Source: an uncultured beta proteobacterium
GTDB lineage: Bacteria; Pseudomonadota; Gammaproteobacteria; Burkholderiales; Burkholderiaceae
Direction of reading: 5' to 3'
Length of the DNA: 6,230 bases
Assembly (NCBI GenBank): GCA_903944255.1
Contig: CAJARE010000233.1
Span: 1-6,230, forward strand
The translations under genes and the position numbers were made by a program. Every line of letters starts with the position of its first letter. The stretch's first letter is position 1. Below, one piece after another: positions 1 through 6,180 of the stretch. The notes below the pieces were generated by a model. The model was given only the letters and a program-made list of their open reading frames with translations. It had not been told where the DNA came from and searched no databases.

Positions 1-579
1 AGCAAAATCACCAGCTAAGCTGTAATTGGGAATTGCGCTACCCGCTTTTTCCCAGAGTGAGCGCCGCCAGAACGTGGATTCCTGCTGCAACCAATATCCT
101 TTTTTAGTAGTGGTTGGTAAATACAGGCCATCCATAAAGGCTTTCTTACTAAAGCCTGGCAAAGAGGCGATGTGCGCGAGGTATCCATTCGCATCCCATG
201 ATGCTGGTTGCAAAGATGAAATCCACTCTACAGTCTTGAGTTGCGCAAAAATTTCAGCAATAACGAAAAGAGAGTTTGGTAGAAACATGTCGTCCGCATT
301 GAGCCAGCACATGATTTCGCCAGTAGATTTAGCAAATCCTTGGTTGATTGCGTCGTATTGGCCGCCATCCTTTTGGCTATGCCAATAAGTGAGTTGGCTA
401 GCGTATTGGCTAATGATTTCGGCTGTGCCGTCAGTACTACCGCCATCAATAATGATGTATTCCAGGCCGGGGTAATTTTGACCCAATACCGAGTCAATCG
501 TGTGAGCAATCAATCCCTTGCAGTTGTAGGAGGGCGTGACGACACTAATTTTTGGAAAATGCTTAGATTCTACGATCAC
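1..579 (-). CDS. Family 2 glycosyltransferase, N-terminal part (gene runs off the left edge)
   Basis: This is an inverting GT-A fold glycosyltransferase that would transfer a sugar from a nucleotide-sugar donor to a growing glycan on the cytoplasmic side. The 193 visible codons have no stop. They show the family pattern in order: KISVVTPSYN at residues 10-19, QNYPGLEYIIIDGGSTDGT at 34-52 (nucleotide binding), DGGQYDAINQGF at 71-82, the metal-binding NADD at 94-97, QQESTFWRR at 165-173 and LAGDF at 188-192 near the cut edge. Related enzymes are usually 250-300 residues, so roughly a third is missing. The start is taken as GTG at 577-579: an in-frame TGA lies at 592-594, no ATG or TTG lies between, and the next possible starts fall after the PSYN motif. 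No clear Shine-Dalgarno precedes it. The gene is divergent from the GMC gene. Family assignment is firm; donor and acceptor cannot be read from the sequence. Confidence 0.93.
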   Translation of the reverse strand, partial: MIVESKHFPKISVVTPSYNCKGLIAHTIDSVLGQNYPGLEYIIIDGGSTDGTAEIISQYASQLTYWHSQKDGGQYDAINQGFAKSTGEIMCWLNADDMFLPNSLFVIAEIFAQLKTVEWISSLQPASWDANGYLAHIASLPGFSKKAFMDGLYLPTTTKKGYWLQQESTFWRRSLWEKAGSAIPNYSLAGDFA

Positions 580-612
580 GGTATTTAGAGTTCAGGCGCC
601 TTAGGGCTCAGT

Positions 613-642
613 GCTATAGGGATTAATGGTATTGAGTATAGC
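613..642. repeat. Short inverted repeat GCTATA-N18-TATAGC
   Basis: Perfect 6-base arms at 613-618 and 637-642 are separated by 18 bases in the divergent intergenic region, and the right arm overlaps the candidate minus-strand -10 box. It could be a regulator site, but arms this short occur by chance and no regulator gene is visible nearby. Confidence 0.25.
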
Positions 643-663
643 CTTTTGAGGGAGATTCTAGCC
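635..663 (-). promoter_or_regulatory. Candidate promoter for the glycosyltransferase gene
   Basis: On the minus strand a TATACT box (640 down to 635) resembles the sigma-70 -10 element. Seventeen bases upstream lies GGCTAG (663-658); shifting one base gives TGGCTA, a poor -35. The box sits about 55 bases ahead of the GTG start. This is a pattern match only; the -35 is weak. Confidence 0.3.
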
Positions 664-678
664 ACCAAATTCAGTATG

Positions 679-713
679 TTGACACAGGTTTTGTTTGCTA
701 AAACCCTTATAAT
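679..713 (+). promoter_or_regulatory. Candidate promoter for the GMC oxidoreductase gene, with an overlong spacer
   Basis: Consensus TTGACA (679-684) and consensus TATAAT (708-713) are both present, but 23 bases separate them instead of about 17, so they are unlikely to work as an ordinary sigma-70 pair. The TATAAT box may act alone or with a degenerate -35 near 685-690 (CAGGTT). If TATAAT is used, transcription would begin near 719-721, past the ATG at 716, which favours the downstream ATG at 767 as the real start and leaves a leader of roughly 47 bases. Confidence 0.4.
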
Positions 714-766
714 TCATGGCATTAAGTCATTTCTATTTTCAGGTAAGCCGCGTAGATAATAAGCAC

Positions 767-2179
767 ATGGACCAAAGCAAATATTTTGATGCCGATGTCA
801 TCGTGATTGGGACCAGTATTGCGTCTCAGTCCGTTATTCATCAATTACGTAATACCAACGCCAAGATATTGGTATTAGAAGGTGGTGATCTTCAACGTAC
901 CGATTTTGCCGATAGTCTAACCTTTAGTGACGAGCGAGGGCATTACGTTAACCACCACTGGGGAGGGCATTGGTCTCGGGTATATGGTGGAGCATCACGC
1001 ATTTGGAATGGTTTTTCTGCCCCGCTAGAAAAGTGGGATATGGTTGGTATTGATGGCAGACCCAAGTGGCCCATCACTATTGATGAGATGGAAAAGTGGT
1101 ATCGACTCTCAGCCCCACTCATGGGTGAAGACCCTTCGGTTGCTAATTTAGTTAAATACGATACAGCCAAGCTTTTTGTCGATCGTCCTTACATCATCAT
1201 GGATCCACCCTTGTCTTATTCGGATCCAAAGCTATTGACCAATTCTAAAAACATTGAATTGCGCGTTAAACATAATGTCATTAAATTTACTGCTGATGAC
1301 AGTGGGTCCTTTATCAATGGTATTTGGTATTCAATAGACGGAAAAGTTCAGTTTTCAGGTGTTAAGAAAAATACCCGTATTGTTTTAGGTGCGGGCGGCC
1401 TTGGAAATGCTCAGGTATTGCTGCAACCTGCTGATAACCGACAAGTCCCAGTGGGTAATGAGTCTGGTTTGGTGGGTAAGACTTTGATGGCGCATCCCCA
1501 TGTCCCTACTGGTGAAGGTTTTTTTGACCCATCAGTGGTCAGTAAGCCTACTTGGGCGCAAGTTAAGTATCGTAAGTGGTTGCCTGCTTACATTGTGGGG
1601 GCTGACTATAAAACCAAACTCAACTTACTCAATGCTTCGATCTCTTTAACGCCAGCGGCAATCAGGGAACTCAGCCCTAATGAGCAAGCAGTGCAAGAGT
1701 TTTATCAAAAGAAGTGGGGCAAAAAGCTAGAGCTCCATACCTTATATGCACGTACAGAGCAGCTCCCTAACCCAGATAACCGCATTGAGATCGTCGCTGA
1801 AAAAAACGGAGCCGGCCTGCACAAGATGAAGATCTATTGTGTGTTTGGCGCTAGAGACATGATGTCAATTGATACTACTGCACGAATGCTAGCTGACCAT
1901 CTGCTAAAAAATAAATTAGGTGTTACGACTGTTGATAATGACTCGATATTCTTGAACACTTGGGGCTGGGCACATCCGAGCGGCATTACCCGTTTTGGCG
2001 CCACACCTAAAGATAGTGTTTGTGATGCGAATTGTAGGGTATGGTCTTATCAGAATTTATATATCAATGGCAGCAGTCTTTTCCCAACGGTAGGTTATGC
2101 TAATCCAACTTGGGGTATTGCAGCCTTAGGTATGCGTTTGGGTGATCATCTAAAGCAAGAATTGAAGAAGAGCGCCTGA
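767..2179 (+). CDS. GMC-family FAD-dependent oxidoreductase
   Basis: This flavoprotein would oxidise an alcohol or sugar hydroxyl using bound FAD. From the ATG at 767 it has 470 residues, on the short side for the family. An N-terminal Rossmann strand (DVIVIG, residues 10-15) is followed by LVLEGG at 35-40, whose Glu38 should bind the FAD ribose. GGASRIWNG at 74-82 is the GMC FAD-contact motif, LGAGGLGNAQVLL lies at 207-219, and EQLPNPDNR at 331-339 is typical of the family. The C-terminal domain carries the catalytic pair, His403 in HPSGITRFG and Asn446 in GYANPTW. An oddity is that the glycine fingerprint reads GTSIAS rather than GxGxxG. There is no signal peptide or membrane segment. An ATG at 716 would add 17 residues, but it lies 3 bases after a TATAAT box; neither start has a clear Shine-Dalgarno. 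The next gene starts 10 bases downstream and looks coupled. The family is firm; substrate and electron acceptor are unknown. Confidence 0.92.
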   Translation: MDQSKYFDADVIVIGTSIASQSVIHQLRNTNAKILVLEGGDLQRTDFADSLTFSDERGHYVNHHWGGHWSRVYGGASRIWNGFSAPLEKWDMVGIDGRPKWPITIDEMEKWYRLSAPLMGEDPSVANLVKYDTAKLFVDRPYIIMDPPLSYSDPKLLTNSKNIELRVKHNVIKFTADDSGSFINGIWYSIDGKVQFSGVKKNTRIVLGAGGLGNAQVLLQPADNRQVPVGNESGLVGKTLMAHPHVPTGEGFFDPSVVSKPTWAQVKYRKWLPAYIVGADYKTKLNLLNASISLTPAAIRELSPNEQAVQEFYQKKWGKKLELHTLYARTEQLPNPDNRIEIVAEKNGAGLHKMKIYCVFGARDMMSIDTTARMLADHLLKNKLGVTTVDNDSIFLNTWGWAHPSGITRFGATPKDSVCDANCRVWSYQNLYINGSSLFPTVGYANPTWGIAALGMRLGDHLKQELKKSA

Positions 2180-2182
2180 GGA
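2178..2182 (+). promoter_or_regulatory. Ribosome binding site of the small Tat-signal gene, overlapping the GMC stop codon
   Basis: GAGGA at 2178-2182 shares two bases with the TGA stop of the GMC gene (2177-2179) and sits 7 bases before the ATG at 2190. It is the clearest Shine-Dalgarno in the window. The overlap implies translational coupling, so the small protein should be made together with the oxidoreductase. Confidence 0.75.
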
Positions 2183-2189
2183 TTTAATC

Positions 2190-2540
2190 ATGAACAGAAG
2201 ACATCTCTTAAAGTTAGGCGCTAGTTCTGTATTGGCTGCATTCATGAGTCCCTTGGCCTTTGGCCAATCCAATAGCTCTAATGCCGCCGCCAGTAGCGCT
2301 GCTCAATCAACTGTAAGCAAAATGGATGGCGTCGTATCTTATAACGCTGGCTGGGTAATTCCGCTAGAGGACAAGGCACCCCTTCTGGAAGTCGAAGCTA
2401 GAAAGAATAAAGAAAAACAAGAATCTGATAAGGCAAAATCAGCGAATCCATCTGCTAAAGCAGGGGACTCTGCTGATAAGTCAAAATCACTTTCTGGAAA
2501 ATTCCAAGAATTGCTTGGAAAAATCAAAGGTTACTTCTAA
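2190..2540 (+). CDS. Small exported protein with a twin-arginine (Tat) signal, possible partner of the GMC oxidoreductase
   Basis: This 116-residue protein begins MNRRHLLKLG, an excellent twin-arginine motif (RR at 3-4, LLK at 6-8). A hydrophobic stretch follows to about residue 24, with a plausible cleavage site after AFG at 23-25. The mature part has an Ala/Ser-rich linker (27-43), a distinctive segment DGVVSYNAGWVIPLEDKAPL at 46-65, a Lys/Glu/Ser/Ala-rich and probably disordered or helical stretch (66-100), and an amphipathic C-terminal helix, GKFQELLGKIKGYF at 103-116. There are no cysteines or cofactor motifs in the mature part, so it is probably not an enzyme or redox carrier. It follows the GMC gene by 10 bases with an overlapping Shine-Dalgarno. 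Fructose and gluconate dehydrogenases use a Tat-signal small subunit to carry the signal-less GMC subunit out of the cytoplasm; a similar role is inferred here, but those subunits are larger and I see no recognisable similarity to them. Confidence 0.82.
   Translation: MNRRHLLKLGASSVLAAFMSPLAFGQSNSSNAAASSAAQSTVSKMDGVVSYNAGWVIPLEDKAPLLEVEARKNKEKQESDKAKSANPSAKAGDSADKSKSLSGKFQELLGKIKGYF
2425..2489 (+). repeat. In-frame direct repeat inside the small Tat-signal gene
   Basis: The 17-base units at 2425-2441 and 2473-2489 match at 16 positions and are offset by 48 bases, exactly 16 codons. They encode DKAKS (residues 80-84) and DKSKS (96-100). The low-complexity tail may therefore have grown by in-frame duplication, and its length may vary between strains. 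Confidence 0.6.
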
Positions 2541-2560
2541 GGTCTCATTTAACGTATGTT

Positions 2561-2589
2561 CGCTTAGTTAATGAATTGTTAGTTAAGCG
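2561..2589 (+). terminator. Hairpin at the convergent gene ends, possible weak terminator for the plus-strand pair
   Basis: Arms CGCTTAGTTAA (2561-2571) and TTAGTTAAGCG (2579-2589) can pair over 11 positions in plus-strand RNA, counting two adjacent G-U wobbles, around a 7-base loop. Only a short CTTT follows, so termination would be weak. The right arm overlaps the last codons and the stop of the minus-strand membrane protein. In minus-strand RNA the wobbles become A-C mismatches, so the hairpin favours the plus direction. Confidence 0.35.
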
Positions 2590-4498
2590 CTTTGAGATTG
2601 AGCTGGTAAGTCTTTTGCCAATCTCTACTACTACCTTCGACCCAAATAGAAATAGCCTCTACCCGATTCTTGCGGAGCAAGACGGGATCTTTATAAAGTA
2701 AACCAAATTGCTCTGTACTTTCAATGAGCGGGGATAGTAAAAAGTTTGCACTGACATTGCCGGCTACCAATCTAAAGTATTTGGTAGATCCATCGGCTAA
2801 GCGTACCGCTATACCTAAGTGACTTGATTTAAAGACTATATTCTTCAGTTTTCCCAGCAAGCTATGTTGAATATCAATAGATGCAAATAGCTTTTGCTCA
2901 GTGTTAGGTAGATTAACCCAGGCATTGAGGGCATGAGTTGCTGAGTTTAGGGTTGATAAGTTCGGCGCCAATACTTCCCCTTGATTTTTTTGCAAAATAA
3001 GATAACTTCCTGCAGTACTACTTGGGTGATATTGATTGAGGAGAACGGGCCAGCTATTGCCATCATCACTTGAGGGATATCTGCCATCAATGGTAGCTAC
3101 TCTAAAGAAGATATTGTCAGCCGATTTCTGACTATTTAGAAATGTAGAGTCAATTTCGGCCAAGGTTTGGTTATAGGCCGAGTAGCTCTGTAAAACAGGC
3201 CTTGGTGCCCATATATTCTTTGAGGCCAATAAGTAGATTTGATCGAACGGATAAATATCCGATTTTCCATTCAAAGTCGGAAGTGGTTCGATAGCATGTA
3301 GTGCCTGGAGTTTTTCTTGGTACTCGGAAACAAGTTTGTCATGATTTTGGAGTCGAAGCAGCGCCCCATTCCAGCTGGATGTGTATGTAGAAATTATCTG
3401 ATTTGCGGCTGAGGATAAAAACTGCTTTTTATGGGCACCTTCTGTCAATATTAAGACGCTTATCGCCAATATGAGTAATAGCCAGATTAGTTTTGATGGC
3501 TTTAAGAATGCCGCTAGGAGGGTAGCAAAGACAATTGCTATCCCGCACATCAACGAGTGTTGATCGTGCCTTACAAATCCAGCTTTGAAATTGATAAATA
3601 AGAATAGGGAAAAAATGGAAAAGAGATAAAGAGTATTTGCGGTCCAGCCGCCAGTCTTCAGAATGTATAGAGTAAGCAGAAATGCGGTAATGGCATACCC
3701 AATAATTTCCCAGTGATTGCCATCAATTGACATCGCATCGGTATAGCCAGAGATGATCGAGCTAATGGATAAGTAATAGCCAGGGAGGTCTTGAAGGTTT
3801 TGGCCTGAGTAGACCCAAAAGATTGCCATCGATAAGATCATCGAAAGTGGAATGATTGCCAGGTATAGCCATTGACGATGCCATGCATAAAAGAGCATGG
3901 TCAAAAAAGCAATAGCGCCATAGAAGGCAAAAAGCGTTCCTTTGATGAGCGGATAAAGACCAAAGCCCGTAAATAGAAGGCTAATAACGGCTATCTGTAA
4001 GAACGAATTGCTAGAAGTTCCTGATGTAGCCTCTTGATTCGTCTTCCAGCAATAAATCGCTACTAATAGACCATAAGAAAAGAACAGGCAATCATAGGTA
4101 GTCGTAAAGCCTGCTAAGAGGAGCCACATTGCTACAAGGATGACGATGTTTACGCGCTTGAATACTCCCAGTAAAGCGATGGCATACAGCGTGGCTAAAT
4201 ATAAAGAGCCAATGAGCTCTAGGTGCTCGGTGGCAGGATGAAATGCTTTGTTGTAAATAGCAGCATATGGCCCAAAAGTAAAAATGACATCTTTGCCAAA
4301 TCGCAGACCCTGCGCAACTGCTTGATTAATGCCAATCGTCCATGAAGGATCGAGTGGTGCTGCCGATGGCAACACTGGTAGCAAGGGGAGGAAGATGCAA
4401 AAGACGGTTATAACCAACAGTATTTTGAGCGCCAAACTCAAAGGCCCACCTTTTAATTGGATACTTTGTTTTTGATTGAAGGATTGATTTATAAGCAT
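2579..4498 (-). CDS. Polytopic membrane protein with GT-C-like layout and a C-terminal soluble domain, function unknown
   Basis: This 639-residue inner-membrane protein has about 11 hydrophobic segments (near 21-44, 95-113, 116-133, 137-150, 166-183, 187-204, 209-229, 265-280, 288-304, 316-331 and 337-352), then a soluble part of about 285 residues. With the N-terminus inside, an odd number of segments puts that part in the periplasm. The first loop contains LDPSW (49-53), GLRFGKD (64-70) and FTFGP (73-77). Its Asp, Gly, Asp and GP order resembles the acidic first loop of GT-C glycosyltransferases, which use polyprenyl-phosphate sugars. Other marked motifs are FKAGFVRHDQHS (304-315) before a membrane segment, APRPVLQSYSAY (431-442) and IDGRYPSSDDGNSW (470-483). 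The last 100 residues look strand-rich. The ATG lies 9 bases after the stop of the upstream membrane-protein gene, with no visible Shine-Dalgarno, suggesting coupled translation in one operon. The catalytic role is inferred; no named family is claimed. Confidence 0.88.
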   Translation of the reverse strand: MLINQSFNQKQSIQLKGGPLSLALKILLVITVFCIFLPLLPVLPSAAPLDPSWTIGINQAVAQGLRFGKDVIFTFGPYAAIYNKAFHPATEHLELIGSLYLATLYAIALLGVFKRVNIVILVAMWLLLAGFTTTYDCLFFSYGLLVAIYCWKTNQEATSGTSSNSFLQIAVISLLFTGFGLYPLIKGTLFAFYGAIAFLTMLFYAWHRQWLYLAIIPLSMILSMAIFWVYSGQNLQDLPGYYLSISSIISGYTDAMSIDGNHWEIIGYAITAFLLTLYILKTGGWTANTLYLFSIFSLFLFINFKAGFVRHDQHSLMCGIAIVFATLLAAFLKPSKLIWLLLILAISVLILTEGAHKKQFLSSAANQIISTYTSSWNGALLRLQNHDKLVSEYQEKLQALHAIEPLPTLNGKSDIYPFDQIYLLASKNIWAPRPVLQSYSAYNQTLAEIDSTFLNSQKSADNIFFRVATIDGRYPSSDDGNSWPVLLNQYHPSSTAGSYLILQKNQGEVLAPNLSTLNSATHALNAWVNLPNTEQKLFASIDIQHSLLGKLKNIVFKSSHLGIAVRLADGSTKYFRLVAGNVSANFLLSPLIESTEQFGLLYKDPVLLRKNRVEAISIWVEGSSRDWQKTYQLNLKALN

Positions 4499-4507
4499 GT
4501 ATGCAGA

Positions 4508-6103
4508 TTAATTTTTGATATTGCTTTCAGAATATCCAAGCTTCCTTAGCTTCTCTTTGAGGGCATCTATGTTCTGGACATTAGATAGCTGGCCCTTTTG
4601 TTCAATAGGGCTAAATTCATACAGCCAAAGATTGGTGGTATTGGCCTTCCACCAGCCATTGAGGGTAATCGTTTGATCAGAAATAACGAGTTTGCTAAAG
4701 TCATTTCGCTTAGAGTCAATGACTGCCCCATCTTTCACATGACCTTGTGTAAAGATGGCTAGGGCAGCACCAAAATCCCAAGGCTGGCTAAATACGATTT
4801 CATCGTTGTAGTTGGGGTTGATAAATTTGGGCACATCACCAATCACGATGGCATTTGGTGGCACCTGATTTTGCTTGATCTGCTTTAAGGCATCCTCCAC
4901 AATGATCATTTGTAATTGCCAGGACTTGATGTAGTTATCCCGCTGAATCAAAAATGACAGTGTGCTGGCAATACCAAAAAGACTAATGAATAAGAGAATA
5001 ACATTTTTTCTTGATGCAATATAGCTGGCAACGCTAGCAATCAGGATACTTAAAGCAAACCATGTAGAGGAGACGCCGCGTGCTTGGTAGCCCCAAGAGG
5101 TCGCAGATTCATCCGAAAGTATAAAAATGCTCGATGATGATATAAAGCATAGAAGGCTCACTAAAAAGAAGCGATGTTTTACTGCAAAGGAATTTGTTTC
5201 TTTAGTGCTTGAGGGGTAGCCAAACCAGATCGCTAAGACAAATAGAGCGCTAGTGAGTAGTTGACCAATCGTGATGTAGGTGATTGACTTGAGAAAGAGG
5301 CTGGGTATTTGGGCATAAAACAGATGACCCCAGGTATGCAGCTTAGCCAGCATTTGCTGAGGATTTAGTTTTAATCTGGAATCGACATCCATAAACTGGG
5401 GAGCAATTCCCTTTTGCCACAAAATCACAATAGCTAAAACCACTGCCACCGGCATGATGAAACGCAAGAAGTAGTGAACCCAGTTTTTGCGTAAAGAATT
5501 AGCATCCACAATAAATGGTAGAAAAATTGTGAGAACCAATAAAGGCAGAATGACTTCGTAGGTCAAAAAAGCTAAGAGCAAATAAAGATATGCCAATACG
5601 TAAGAGCTGATTTTTTGATGATGAATAAAATTGAGCAATGCAGCAGTCGAGAGCGCCCACAATAAGAATGAGACTGTTGCAGTTAATTGATTGATTGGGG
5701 ATGCAATGACTGGGAGTGCAATAAATGGAACAGCTGCAAATAGTGCGAAGATGATTGAGGGCGATTCGCCAATTAGTTTTGCAATGACTTTACGAGTAAT
5801 CAATATAGATGCCAAGTAGACTGCCGTATTTAGTATTAAATAGCCCTTAAAAAAAGTACCAAATAAAAAAGTGCTGGCAGTAATTGGCAGCGGGGCCAAA
5901 GGCCTATTGGAAAATAGCGGGAACCAGGTTTGGTAGCAATGAAAGAATCCATTGCAATCTAAGTTATGAGCAATATCACCCCAGTCATCGACAATAATGC
6001 CGCCGTGCATGATCAGGGGAATATATACGACAAGACAAAAAGCGATTAAGGTAATCAATGACCAATTCAGAGGTGCTTTGACGGTGTTATCCGTTATTGT
6101 CAT
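4508..6103 (-). CDS. Polytopic membrane protein, GT-C glycosyltransferase-like, function unassigned
   Basis: This 531-residue inner-membrane protein has about 11 hydrophobic segments (near 14-32, 84-102, 116-134, 138-159, 167-180, 183-199, 213-229, 267-294, 311-329, 346-362 and 368-386) and a soluble C-terminus of about 145 residues. Directly after the first segment comes GGIIVDDWGDI (34-44), then FSNRPLAPL (64-72). An acidic pair just outside the first membrane helix followed by an RP-type motif is the classic arrangement of GT-C enzymes that use lipid-linked sugar donors at the periplasmic face. TYE (181-183) and YQARG (339-343) are other candidate functional sites. The ATG at 6101-6103 has a weak TAAGG (6113-6117 on the minus strand) 9 bases upstream. 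It precedes the second membrane-protein gene by 9 bases and the two are probably cotranscribed. It could instead be a flippase-like or glycan-modifying protein; there is no direct evidence of donor or acceptor. Confidence 0.88.
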   Translation of the reverse strand: MTITDNTVKAPLNWSLITLIAFCLVVYIPLIMHGGIIVDDWGDIAHNLDCNGFFHCYQTWFPLFSNRPLAPLPITASTFLFGTFFKGYLILNTAVYLASILITRKVIAKLIGESPSIIFALFAAVPFIALPVIASPINQLTATVSFLLWALSTAALLNFIHHQKISSYVLAYLYLLLAFLTYEVILPLLVLTIFLPFIVDANSLRKNWVHYFLRFIMPVAVVLAIVILWQKGIAPQFMDVDSRLKLNPQQMLAKLHTWGHLFYAQIPSLFLKSITYITIGQLLTSALFVLAIWFGYPSSTKETNSFAVKHRFFLVSLLCFISSSSIFILSDESATSWGYQARGVSSTWFALSILIASVASYIASRKNVILLFISLFGIASTLSFLIQRDNYIKSWQLQMIIVEDALKQIKQNQVPPNAIVIGDVPKFINPNYNDEIVFSQPWDFGAALAIFTQGHVKDGAVIDSKRNDFSKLVISDQTITLNGWWKANTTNLWLYEFSPIEQKGQLSNVQNIDALKEKLRKLGYSESNIKN

Positions 6104-6129
6104 TAAATTTGGCCTTATGGAGTAAAGCG

Positions 6130-6151
6130 AGGGGTGAGCTCTATTGCCCCT
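6130..6151. repeat. GC-rich inverted repeat AGGGG-N12-CCCCT in the gap between minus-strand genes
   Basis: Perfect 5-base arms at 6130-6134 and 6147-6151 flank a 12-base loop that itself contains the palindrome GAGCTC. It lies in the 77-base gap (6104-6180) between the stop of the truncated right-hand gene and the next minus-strand start. On the minus strand no T-run follows, so it is not a standard terminator for those genes; it may be a leader structure. A TATAAA on the minus strand (just right of the repeat, about 6153-6158) is a possible -10 box without a convincing -35. Confidence 0.3.
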
Positions 6152-6180
6152 ATTTTATATTGAATAGCGACTAATTAAGC

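Noticed and set aside
26..588. Open frames on the plus strand (26-388, 340-588) and an alternative minus-strand frame (228-509)
   Set aside because: They overlap the minus-strand frame that encodes all the GT2 motifs in order; their own translations show no family pattern.
716..766. ATG at 716 as the GMC start codon
   Set aside because: It is only 3 bases after a perfect TATAAT box, lacks a Shine-Dalgarno and adds 17 residues with no family resemblance; the ATG at 767 gives the usual short lead before the Rossmann strand. The longer form is not fully excluded if transcription starts further upstream.
943..1170. A 75-codon minus-strand open frame
   Set aside because: It lies inside the GMC gene, antisense to the conserved GGASRIWNG region, with no protein-like features of its own.
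2339..2527. A 62-codon minus-strand open frame
   Set aside because: It is the antisense shadow of the low-complexity tail of the Tat-signal gene; its Ser/Phe-rich translation is what Lys/Glu/Ser codons give on the other strand.
2190..2540. Small gene as a gluconate 2-dehydrogenase subunit 3
   Set aside because: Only the Tat signal and the gene order agree; the mature part is far shorter, low in complexity and shows none of that family's body.
6130..6151. AGGGG/CCCCT hairpin as a terminator of the truncated right-hand gene
   Set aside because: The 5-base stem has a 12-base loop and on the minus strand is followed by CGCTTTACTCC, not a T-run.
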